Shown one piece after another: positions 56,829-64,000 of a stretch of 64,000 nt of DNA; position 1 is the first letter of the stretch; each line of letters begins with the position of its first letter. The stretch is from Fibrobacter succinogenes (GTDB taxonomy: Bacteria; Fibrobacterota; Fibrobacteria; Fibrobacterales; Fibrobacteraceae). Where the stretch lies: contig CACXMH010000007.1 of NCBI GenBank assembly GCA_902768715.1, positions 1-64,000 on the forward strand, read 5' to 3'. The notes beneath the pieces are model-generated. The model was not told the origin of the DNA, ran no database searches, and saw only the letters and a list, made by a program, of their open reading frames with translations. The translations under genes and the position numbers were made by a program.

Positions 56829-58223
56829 GTGAAAAAGTTTTTAGTTGTTTTTTTGTCGCTGATTGCGCTTGGGCTCACCGCGTGCATCTTTGATTCCGAT
56901 GAGACGGTTATGGCCAGCTGGCTTTCGGACCAGGGGATTCCCAGCGGCTACAAGGTGCAGACACTGAGCGTCGGAGATTTGACCCCTGTTTCAGCAGAGG
57001 TTTTCTTGGATTCCGCCCCGAAACTTGCAAATGACAGGGCAGTTTTGGGAACAACGGCGAATGTTTCTCATGACCTTGTTTTTGACGCGTCTTTTTACGA
57101 TCCCGTCTTTTTTGACGACCTTAAAAAGTCCGATTCCGCCGAGGCTCATTTGGCCTTGCGTGTGCTGAAGCCGTTCTACCTGTCCAAGTCTTTTCCGGCA
57201 GATTCCCTGCCTCTGAAAGAGGACGTATCCCTGAAAATCAGCTGGAAACTGGAAAAGGGGGCGTCCAAGTCCTTTGTTGATAGCGTGGCGGAAATTCCTG
57301 ACTCCCTATGGCTAAAATCACTGACCAAGTGGAAACCTGATGCCACCGTGGATACGACGGTGTCGTTTACTGTTTCTTCCAAGGATACCATAGTGAGGAT
57401 CAAGATCCCATCGAGTTTTGTATCCGCAATGAAGAAAATATCCAAGGCTTGCCGTTTACAGCTCAGACTCTCTGCCCCGGAGGCTTCAAGGACCTACAGG
57501 TTCTATGGGGCGATGTCTGCTTTTTACCCAAAGCTCTGGGTGACGCTTCCCGAAACCAAGAGCTATAGCGAGTTTGACCCGTTCCGCATGGCTCATTTGG
57601 TCTCCAACAAGGAAACCTGCACCGATTGTGCGGTTCTGCATGGCGGTGTCTATGACTCCCTGGTGGTGGAATATGAAAGCGCCCCTATTATGAAGGCGTT
57701 GTCTGATTTCTACGGAGATGAATTCCCCTATGCGGTCGGCAATGGCGACGATGTGCGTCAGACGGTTGTCCTTGCCCAGATGACCTTTGCAAGAGATGAT
57801 AGTCAGGGGACTAGCGAACTTGGACTGCCCATCCAGGTTGTGGTGGGTTCCTACGTAGATAGCGCTGGAAAAAGCGTCCGCAAGATGGAAGCCTACAAGT
57901 TGAACAAAGATCTGATTGCCTCCAAGGGGCATCCCAATATGGTGTTTTACGATGGAGATTCCCTTACCTTGCAAGTGACATACGGCCTTCGGGACTTTAT
58001 CAACCGGGCCCGTGACGGTCGAACCTTCAAGATGATGATGCGTCTTGGCTACCCGGTGCTGCAGCCGAAGGATTCCTCGTATTCAGACCACGTGACCTCT
58101 AAGAAAGATACCTCTTATGTGTTTTTCTCCCATTTTGATCACGCCCGTTATGATTTTAGTTCGGCGATGAAGCAGCCTTCTACCCTGAAGCTGTGGCTTG
58201 CCAACAAGAGGGGGGATGAATAA
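56829..58223 (+). CDS. Lipoprotein of unknown function
   Basis: 464 aa. GTG start after CTGGAGAA; signal KKFLVVFLSLIALGLTAC with lipobox LTAC (about Cys19). The body is beta-rich with repeated SW/WK(L)E and DSL motifs and no recognised domain. The stop overlaps the next gene's ATG (TAATG), so the two are an operon; both are probably envelope proteins that work together. Confidence 0.7.
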   Translation: MKKFLVVFLSLIALGLTACIFDSDETVMASWLSDQGIPSGYKVQTLSVGDLTPVSAEVFLDSAPKLANDRAVLGTTANVSHDLVFDASFYDPVFFDDLKKSDSAEAHLALRVLKPFYLSKSFPADSLPLKEDVSLKISWKLEKGASKSFVDSVAEIPDSLWLKSLTKWKPDATVDTTVSFTVSSKDTIVRIKIPSSFVSAMKKISKACRLQLRLSAPEASRTYRFYGAMSAFYPKLWVTLPETKSYSEFDPFRMAHLVSNKETCTDCAVLHGGVYDSLVVEYESAPIMKALSDFYGDEFPYAVGNGDDVRQTVVLAQMTFARDDSQGTSELGLPIQVVVGSYVDSAGKSVRKMEAYKLNKDLIASKGHPNMVFYDGDSLTLQVTYGLRDFINRARDGRTFKMMMRLGYPVLQPKDSSYSDHVTSKKDTSYVFFSHFDHARYDFSSAMKQPSTLKLWLANKRGDE

Positions 58224-59461
58224 TGAAAAAGTTCATTCTCAGTCTGTTTGTCTTTTCCGCTTGCTCCTTTGCCTCCGTTATAGGTCTTGATGCCCTTGGA
58301 GAAGAACAGATTGCCGGGGGAATGGCCTCCACTGCTGGCAGAGGTTATGCGGGCGGCGCAAAGACGGGAGATGCCGAGGGCCTTTCTGTAATGAACCCAG
58401 CGCGAAACGCCTTTGATACCAAGGTCGTTTTCAATGTCAACTTTTTGCTGGAAATGGTTGACCTGCAAGACCATGGAAATGATTTTGGGGTGAACAACAT
58501 TACCATGCCCTCCTTCAATTTATCGTTCCCTATGGGTGGATTTGGTGCTATGGGTGTAGCCCTTTGGCAGAGCTATTCGTCGTATGTAGATGAAGAAGTC
58601 AGCGGGAAACAAAATTCCATAGAAACCTCTGTGGAGTACCAAAGCAGCGTCTATGAAATCGTGCCGAGTTATACGCTCCGTCTGCCGATTATCCGCAATT
58701 TCTCCATTGGTGCGTCCGCCCATGTGGTGATGGGCAATTCTACTCGCAAGATTTCTATGGGTCCGAATACGGCAGAGCTGTCTTCGACGGACAAGTGGGC
58801 TGCGGGCAATACCGAAATTTCGGACTATGTAGATGGGACATGGGAAATCAAGAACCATCCGGCGTATTACACGGCCGCCCTGCAGTACCGCGGGCATCAG
58901 GCTTCGTTCTATTTCTCCTATACAACGCCCCACACGCTTTTGAACAAGCTGGATTACAATTTCCGCATGAGCGAACTGGATACTTTGGCTCCCACAAAGT
59001 ATTCTAGAGAGGTGGAAGTCCCTGCGATGCTTGCCACCGGTATGAATTTCCGTTTTATGAAGCGAAACAACGTGATGCTTGACGTGGCGTCTCGCGGTTG
59101 GGACAAGGACATAGAAAATATTGGCGGCAGTTTTAATATGGAACCTGTTACGGAAACGCAAAAGGACCTTTTGGTGGCGGTTGGTTTCCAACGTGACGGG
59201 AGCCCGCTATTTTACGACCCGTATCTAGACCGCATGACTTATCGTCTAGGCGGTTGGTACAAGACCTGGTATGTAAAGGACGTTTATGAACTGGGCGGTT
59301 CCTTGGGAGCGGGATTCCCCTTGGGTCGCAAGGGAACTTTGTTGGATTTGTCTTTCCAAGGTGGAAAGCGTTTTGCCGATTCTGGCCGTGCGTGGGATGA
59401 AATCTTTTTAGGGTTCCGCATTGGTTTGATGGGAGTCGGTAATTGGGGTCAGACCCACTAG
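58223..59461 (+). CDS. Outer-membrane FadL/PorV-like barrel protein
   Basis: 412 aa with a signal peptide (ending CSFAS). The start of the mature part, GYAGGAKTGDAEGLSVMNPA, is the small-residue, NPA-containing pattern of FadL and PorV-type barrels, followed by amphipathic strands (FPMGGFGAMGVALWQSY, VPSYTLRLPIIRNFSIGA). It may carry hydrophobic ligands or surface cargo. Coupled to the lipoprotein gene by a 1-nt overlap. Confidence 0.72.
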   Translation: MKKFILSLFVFSACSFASVIGLDALGEEQIAGGMASTAGRGYAGGAKTGDAEGLSVMNPARNAFDTKVVFNVNFLLEMVDLQDHGNDFGVNNITMPSFNLSFPMGGFGAMGVALWQSYSSYVDEEVSGKQNSIETSVEYQSSVYEIVPSYTLRLPIIRNFSIGASAHVVMGNSTRKISMGPNTAELSSTDKWAAGNTEISDYVDGTWEIKNHPAYYTAALQYRGHQASFYFSYTTPHTLLNKLDYNFRMSELDTLAPTKYSREVEVPAMLATGMNFRFMKRNNVMLDVASRGWDKDIENIGGSFNMEPVTETQKDLLVAVGFQRDGSPLFYDPYLDRMTYRLGGWYKTWYVKDVYELGGSLGAGFPLGRKGTLLDLSFQGGKRFADSGRAWDEIFLGFRIGLMGVGNWGQTH

Positions 59462-59485
59462 AAGTTTTATTAAAGGAGGCTGAAA

Positions 59486-60664
59486 ATGGCTGTCAAGAAA
59501 ACAACTGCTGTAGCAAAGAAGGCTGCCCCGAAGGTATCTGCCAAGGGGACTGCAAAGGCTGTAGAAAAGAAGGTCGAAAAGACCGTAAAGACTGCGGCGA
59601 CCAAGGCTAAGGCCGCTGTAGAAACGGCAACGAAAAAGGTGGAATCCGCCAAGAAGACTCTGGACAGGTCCAAGTCTATCAAGAAGGTGGCCGAAGCCGT
59701 GAAGGCGACAGCAAAGGCCATTGCCAAGGTGGCAAAGTCAGCTCCCAAGGCTTCTGAACAGACCGACGTGTCCAAGAACATTACGGCAAAGAAAACCACG
59801 AAGGCGACAACAAAGGTGACTGCGAAGGCAACCGAAAAGGTCTCTACGGTCAAGGCTTCTGCAAAGCCCGTGACAAAGACGGCCTCCTTGGCCCAGTCCT
59901 ACGACGCCGAATACCTGGTGCTCATGCAGAAGGACCCCAACTGGATGCAGGCCTTCTGGGATGTTTCCGAAGACCGTATCAAGCGCGCCCGCAAGGGTAA
60001 GGGCAAGCTGGTGCTCCGCCTGTTCAACATTTCTGGCGACCTGACGGTAAAACGCAACAAGAAGCGCAAGTTCCACGATATCGAGGTTCCGGCCGATGCC
60101 CGCAGCTGGTATGTAGAGAACAAGGCTTCCGAAAAGACGGTGGCCGTGCTTGGCTTTGCCGCCGGCAAGAACTTTATGCCTATCGTGGAATCCGCTCCTG
60201 TGCAGGCTTACTCTACAGACGGTTCCGAAGTGAACCTGAACGACGCCTTTGTCCGGGCCTCTTTGGGCGGAGCCGCCCTCGGCGGGTTCGGCAGTTCGGG
60301 CCTTTCCAGCATGTCTGCCAAGAACTGGCTTGAAAGCCTCTCCAGTTCTTCGGGCTCCATGTTCTCGGGCGCTCTATCCAGCGCGGCCCTCAAGAGCAAC
60401 AAGCTGGAACTCCCCAAGGATTCCGTGAACTACGGCAAGGACTTTTTCCTGTGGGTCAAGACCCGCCTGATCGTCTATGGCGGAACCCGTCCTGACGCTC
60501 ACCTGCAGGTGCGAGGCGAACCGTTCCCCCTGAATCCGGACGGAACATTCAGCTTCGAAGAGGACCTGCCCGATTCTACGAAGATTATCCCGGTGTTCGC
60601 CACCGACAAGGACGGCGATTTCCCGACGACGATTGTTCCTATCGTGGTGAAGCGTACGGAGTAG
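59486..60664 (+). CDS. Histone-H1-like tail fused to DUF4912 domain
   Basis: 392 aa. Residues 1-130 are Lys/Ala/Thr/Val repeats (TKAKAAVETATKKVESAKKT) like histone H1 tails and probably bind nucleic acid or polyanion. Residues about 140-245 (YLVLMQKDPNWMQAFWDVSE ... LVLRLFNISGD ... WYVENKASEKTVAVLGF) match DUF4912. The C-terminus (about 310-392) is another beta fold with RGEPFPLNPDGTFSF. AAGGAGG precedes the ATG. It lies 33 nt before the GH57 gene; DUF4912 proteins are often beside GH57 enzymes (recalled). Confidence 0.85.
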   Translation: MAVKKTTAVAKKAAPKVSAKGTAKAVEKKVEKTVKTAATKAKAAVETATKKVESAKKTLDRSKSIKKVAEAVKATAKAIAKVAKSAPKASEQTDVSKNITAKKTTKATTKVTAKATEKVSTVKASAKPVTKTASLAQSYDAEYLVLMQKDPNWMQAFWDVSEDRIKRARKGKGKLVLRLFNISGDLTVKRNKKRKFHDIEVPADARSWYVENKASEKTVAVLGFAAGKNFMPIVESAPVQAYSTDGSEVNLNDAFVRASLGGAALGGFGSSGLSSMSAKNWLESLSSSSGSMFSGALSSAALKSNKLELPKDSVNYGKDFFLWVKTRLIVYGGTRPDAHLQVRGEPFPLNPDGTFSFEEDLPDSTKIIPVFATDKDGDFPTTIVPIVVKRTE

Positions 60665-60697
60665 TTCCCGCGAGGGTCGCTCCAAGGTCCGGCGTCT

Positions 60698-62302
60698 ATG
60701 TCCGCTCCCGGCAAGATACACTTGCTGCTCCACGCGCACCTGCCTTTTGTGCGTGAGCCCGAATTTGACCGGTTCTTAGAAGAGAACTGGTTTTTCGAGG
60801 CTATGGCGGAAACCTACCTGCCCCTAATCCAGATGCTCTGGCGCCTGCAAGAGAAGGGCGTGCCCGGCACCCTGAACCTGAGCGTGTCTTCGGCCCTGCT
60901 TGCCATGCTTACCGACAAGCACCTGCTGGAAAAGTTCACTCGGCACTTGCACAAGCAGCTGGACCTTTTGGAAAAGGAGCGTGTTCGCGCCCGCGGTGAC
61001 GAAGCCTTGTCGGAGGTGGTGGATTTTTATTACCGTCGGCAGCTGGCCCTGATCAGCACCTGGGAAGGCCCTTGCGACATGGAGGTTGTTCCGGTACTCA
61101 AGGAACTGGAAGAACGGGGCAAGCTGACCCTCATTACTTGCGTGGGGACCCATCCGTTCTTGCCCGCCTACCAGTCTGATGTAGCGGCAATCCGCCTGCA
61201 GTTGGGTATTACCGTTCGCGCCTTCGAAGAGGCTTTCGGTCGCAAGCCCAGCGGGCTCTGGTTGCCGGAGTGCGGCTATTTCCAGGGGCTGGATTCCATT
61301 CTGGCTGAATTCGGCTTCAAGTATTTCTTCTTGGAGACCCATGGCGTGCTTTTGGCAAAGCCCGCACCCAAATACGGAGTATTTGCGCCAATAAAGACCC
61401 CTGCGGGGCTTTATTGCATGGGTCGTGAACAGAGCAGCTCTATGGAGGTCTGGAGCCGTAAGACTGGTTACCCTGGACATCCGGAATACCGGGAATTCTT
61501 CAAGGATATTTCCCAGGAGCGCAGTCCCGAATACCTGGGCGATTACTTTATGGCGGGCAAGACTCCCATAGAGACGGGCCTGAAGTATTACCGCATTACT
61601 GGCAGCGAAGACAAGCAGATTTACCGCCCCTGGAATGCGCTCCGTCTGGTAGAGGATCACGCCCGCCTCTTTGTGGCGAACCGTGAAGCGACCGTTACCG
61701 AACTCTTGCCCCAGATGGATGGCAACAAGGTCTCCATCTTGTGCCCTTACGACGCCGAACTTTTTGGACACTGGTGGTTCGAAGGCCCCCTGTTCATCGA
61801 AAAGATGTTCGAGCGGGCCGCCAGTTCCCGCGTAGTGGAAATGGCCTCTCTAGAAGACACCATGCAAAGCTCTCCAGATCCAGATATTCATGACCCCATC
61901 TTTTCATCTTGGGGCGAGGGCGGCTTTGGCGAAGTCTGGATGAACGACGAAGTAAGCTGGGCCTACCCGCTGTTTTTCAAGATGCGGGGCATGATGAACG
62001 ACTTGAAAGCCAGGCAGAGCAAGGCTCCCAAGGCGATGGCATCTTTCTTGAAACGCTGTTACGATCAGGTGGCCCGCGAGCTGGTGCTTTTCCAGGCTTC
62101 GGACTGGGCGTTCATGATCCACAATAACTCTGCCGCCGATTACGCCAAGTTCCGCCAGAATACCCATTACAAGAACGCCTGCGCCCTTTATGCGGCGGCT
62201 ACGTCTGCGCTGATGCTTGGCCGCAAGCGCTCCGGCGAAAGCATTCTAGAAAAGCTGGAAAAACAGGATAATCTATTCCCTTGGATTGGCGAGCTGGATT
62301 AA
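60698..62302 (+). CDS. GH57 (DUF1957-type) 1,4-alpha-glucan branching enzyme
   Basis: 534 aa. Starts with the GH57 motif HAHLPFVREPE. Catalytic residues: Glu191 in WLPECGY and Asp352 in CPYDAELFGHWWFEGP, both characteristic of GH57 branching enzymes. The C-terminal helical domain is present. It makes alpha-1,6 branches in glycogen-type glucan in the cytosol. The ATG has only a weak AAGG upstream. Its last 30 nt overlap the 3' end of the convergent kinase gene. Confidence 0.93.
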   Translation: MSAPGKIHLLLHAHLPFVREPEFDRFLEENWFFEAMAETYLPLIQMLWRLQEKGVPGTLNLSVSSALLAMLTDKHLLEKFTRHLHKQLDLLEKERVRARGDEALSEVVDFYYRRQLALISTWEGPCDMEVVPVLKELEERGKLTLITCVGTHPFLPAYQSDVAAIRLQLGITVRAFEEAFGRKPSGLWLPECGYFQGLDSILAEFGFKYFFLETHGVLLAKPAPKYGVFAPIKTPAGLYCMGREQSSSMEVWSRKTGYPGHPEYREFFKDISQERSPEYLGDYFMAGKTPIETGLKYYRITGSEDKQIYRPWNALRLVEDHARLFVANREATVTELLPQMDGNKVSILCPYDAELFGHWWFEGPLFIEKMFERAASSRVVEMASLEDTMQSSPDPDIHDPIFSSWGEGGFGEVWMNDEVSWAYPLFFKMRGMMNDLKARQSKAPKAMASFLKRCYDQVARELVLFQASDWAFMIHNNSAADYAKFRQNTHYKNACALYAAATSALMLGRKRSGESILEKLEKQDNLFPWIGELD

Positions 62303-63481
62303 CGCCCTTGCCGGAATCCAGAACCAGTCCGGCCTGAATTCCAATTCATAACACGCCTCGTAGATGGCCTTTGCCATAATGTAGGGCTTTAGTTCTTGCT
62401 GCAGGGCGTTTTCGGAAACATTCGCTGTTTTTGCATAGCCCTGGATAAAGGCCTGTCGGACATGGTCCATGTTTTTTTTGCTGACGGCTTCGGCGTAGGC
62501 GAAACTGCGGATCATTCCCGCCACATCTACGGCGGGGCTCCGGAGCCCACGACGGAATTCCAGACTTCTGGTGGGCTCTCCTTCGAAGTCTATCATCTTG
62601 AATCGTGCGTCGGGCGTCATCAGAACCTGCCCTAGGTGAAAGTCCCCGTGTATCCGTTGTGGCTTGAAGATGGTGCTTTTGTTCGGGGCTGTTTCGGTCC
62701 AGATTTTTTGTAGGCGGGGGAGGATGGCCTGAACGGCAGCAAGCTCGTCATTCCCGGCTGCGTCCGGGAATCCACTTGCTGTGGCACTTTGTTCTAAAAG
62801 CCCTCTCAACCGTTCAATAGGTGGCATTTCCGAAGGCGCTTCGCATCCGTCCATTTCACGCAGGGCCATGTGCATGCGGGCGGTCTCGCACCCCAGTTCG
62901 TAAGCCTTTTCGGCGGTTGGTTCCTGGGTAAAAACGTCCCAGGCGTTTTGGGCGCCGGGGAGGTGCTTTTCCAGAATCCCGAGAACGAAGGTCTTGCCAT
63001 CGTCACCGGTGTAGCGGCAAGAGGCAAGCAGTTCTGGGCTTCCCTGATAGCCCTGTTCGTTCAGGAAACGCAGAACCTCTTCTTCGGGATGGGCTCCGGC
63101 CTGTAAGCGCCTGAAAATCTTGAAGAAAATTTTTCCCGGAGCAACAAAAGAAGAATTGCTCTGTTCGGCAGAAATGGGTTTCAGCGATTCAAGGTCATCC
63201 CGTCCAAATTCACTGTAGGTTACAAACGAAAAGATTCCTTTCTTGCTTCTGAAACTCTTGGAACCTACGGTTTTCCCGAGGGCACGGTATAATAAGGGCC
63301 CAATAAAATCGTCATTTTCGGTGAGCAGGTAAAGGTCAGGTTCCCCTTCCCGAAATCGCAGGGATACAAGGGATATGGTGGCGTTGCCGATAGTGAGATT
63401 GTCTATTTGTTCAACGTGGGTGGGGGTGCGGCCCTTGCCCATGTACCAGCGCTTGCCGATGATGTCCTGCAGGTTTGTCAT
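62273..63481 (-). CDS. Maltokinase-like phosphotransferase
   Basis: 402 aa. N-terminal cap segment RWYMGKGRTPTHVEQ is typical of maltokinase (Mak/Pep2), and the catalytic region reads QRIHGDFHLGQVLMTPD and MIDFEGEPTRSLEFRRGLRS with VDVAGMIRSFAYAE. Mak makes maltose 1-phosphate for GlgE, so with the GH57 enzyme this is an alpha-glucan locus; GlgE itself is not in the window. A pal-F repeat insert lies in the middle. ATG overlaps the upstream gene stop by 4 nt. Confidence 0.9.
   Translation of the reverse strand: MTNLQDIIGKRWYMGKGRTPTHVEQIDNLTIGNATISLVSLRFREGEPDLYLLTENDDFIGPLLYRALGKTVGSKSFRSKKGIFSFVTYSEFGRDDLESLKPISAEQSNSSFVAPGKIFFKIFRRLQAGAHPEEEVLRFLNEQGYQGSPELLASCRYTGDDGKTFVLGILEKHLPGAQNAWDVFTQEPTAEKAYELGCETARMHMALREMDGCEAPSEMPPIERLRGLLEQSATASGFPDAAGNDELAAVQAILPRLQKIWTETAPNKSTIFKPQRIHGDFHLGQVLMTPDARFKMIDFEGEPTRSLEFRRGLRSPAVDVAGMIRSFAYAEAVSKKNMDHVRQAFIQGYAKTANVSENALQQELKPYIMAKAIYEACYELEFRPDWFWIPARALIQLANPRE
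62747..62772 (-). repeat. pal-F insert inside maltokinase gene
   Basis: Sense GGATTCCCG-GACGCAGC-CGGGAATGAC, encoding GFPDAAGND. Same ends as the mutY insert at 44818-44843. Confidence 0.8.
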
Positions 63482-63834
63482 TTGGTTGGAAGCTTTGGAA
63501 AGAATCCTTGCTTGCGCAAGGTAGAAAGAATTTTCAGCTGGTTTTCCAGAGGTTCTTTGTCAAAGCCTTCCAGCACGAATTCGGGGATTCTCTTCTGTGG
63601 ACGGAATGCTGCGGGAACATCTTCCATATCGCCCATTTGCCAGGCGGCAAGAAGCTTGGGTAAGAACTGATTCCAGGGAAATTTGTCAGCGGGGGACAAT
63701 GTAAATTGGCCGGGCTTAAGACCGTCTCTGGATTCGATGACGAGGGAACCGTCCCTACGGCACGAGGCCAATGTCCCTTGCCTTGCCACTCCATTGGTGG
63801 CCGGTTGCGCTTCGATTTCCAATACCAGTTGCAC
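63478..63834 (-). CDS. Small protein upstream of maltokinase, unknown
   Basis: 118 aa from a GTG that lies 1 nt after the stop of the upstream small gene; overlaps the maltokinase start by 4 nt. A short beta pattern (QLVLEIEAQ, GTLASCRRDGSLVIES) is followed by a helical part rich in Phe/Lys/Pro. No family recognised. The tight packing on both sides supports that it is real. Confidence 0.65.
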   Translation of the reverse strand: MQLVLEIEAQPATNGVARQGTLASCRRDGSLVIESRDGLKPGQFTLSPADKFPWNQFLPKLLAAWQMGDMEDVPAAFRPQKRIPEFVLEGFDKEPLENQLKILSTLRKQGFFPKLPTK

Positions 63835-63835
63835 G

Positions 63836-63976
63836 CTAGGCGGCCAGCAGTTCCCGCTGGATTTGGGCGTATTGGTAATTGGAAATGGAGGTGATCTTGA
63901 GTATCAAATCCCTAGCGACTCCAGCCCTGATCAGGGCTCTTGCGTAGTTCATTTTGTTCAAGTCCAGGTTTGTCAT
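63836..63976 (-). CDS. 46-residue protein at head of maltokinase operon
   Basis: MTNLDLNKMNYARALIRAGV begins a 46-aa reading frame ending ...QIQRELLAA. GAGGTG lies 5 nt before the ATG. The middle, ALIRAGVARDLILKITSISN, has the rhythm of a helix-turn-helix (LIxAGVxxxLILxITxIS). It is followed 1 nt later by the next gene. Could be a small regulator; function is inference. Confidence 0.6.
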   Translation of the reverse strand: MTNLDLNKMNYARALIRAGVARDLILKITSISNYQYAQIQRELLAA

Positions 63977-64000
63977 AAGGCACCTCGCTTTCCCATTTGT

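Overview
The window looks like a chromosome segment from a Gram-negative member of the Fibrobacter lineage (FCB group). Three things support this. The protein at 29323-31107 ends in a domain like the Fibrobacter succinogenes major paralogous (FISUMP) domain. There is a secreted GH5 glucanase lipoprotein with a CBM11-like module, plus many outer-membrane barrels and lipoproteins. Promoter-like boxes follow the Bacteroidetes-type pattern TAnnTTTG. Most genes are conserved housekeeping genes; I see no phage, plasmid, insertion sequence, CRISPR array, tRNA or rRNA.

Layout. 1-3.7 kb: fatty-acid/phospholipid genes plsX (partial), fabD, fabG, acpP, then rnc. 3.8-8.0 kb: a peptide-type solute-binding lipoprotein, an outer-membrane protein, and a ferredoxin plus geranylgeranyl-reductase pair. 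8.1-15.1 kb: a membrane/TPR-like protein with a Ser/Thr kinase, a LOG-family protein, a small conserved protein and an SNF2 helicase. 15.4-17.7 kb: a PqqD-like protein, an ABC exporter and a SPOR-like protein. 17.7-24.2 kb: a giant helicase-like protein with eroded ATPase motifs, gluQ, a secreted protein and a DnaQ-like exonuclease. 24.3-36.7 kb: GH3, topB, a GT2, the FISUMP protein, a very large protease/TolB-like/barrel protein and the GH5. 36.9-45.4 kb: a SagB-like double nitroreductase, lrgAB, fmt-rsmB with two envelope proteins, and mutY. 45.4-50.9 kb: two envelope proteins, a GT4, a eukaryote-type hisA and a lipocalin-like protein. 50.9-55.0 kb: the rpsP-rimM-trmD-rplS operon followed by two cyclic-nucleotide-domain proteins. 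55.4-64.0 kb: a diguanylate cyclase, two envelope proteins, a histone-H1-like/DUF4912 protein, a GH57 branching-type enzyme and a convergent maltokinase operon.

The most unusual content is not a gene. The sequence carries several families of short repeats: degenerate period-7 arrays (TAGGTTN-like) and small palindromes with compensatory stem changes. They sit in spacers and also inside seven protein genes, always in frame (SNF2 helicase, rsmB three times, mutY twice, gluQ, hisA, the ABC exporter, maltokinase). One palindrome is inserted in the same reading frame in both rsmB and mutY and encodes VTLE(4 variable residues)DRV in each. This resembles the protein-coding palindromic elements of Rickettsia. 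The arrays also supply the stop codons of at least four genes.

A second pattern is that about a dozen genes have a TAnnTTT-type promoter box ending exactly 4-5 nt before the start codon, which predicts leaderless mRNAs. Start codons below were chosen from ribosome-binding sites, overlaps or these boxes. All functions are inferred by reading; no database search was possible.
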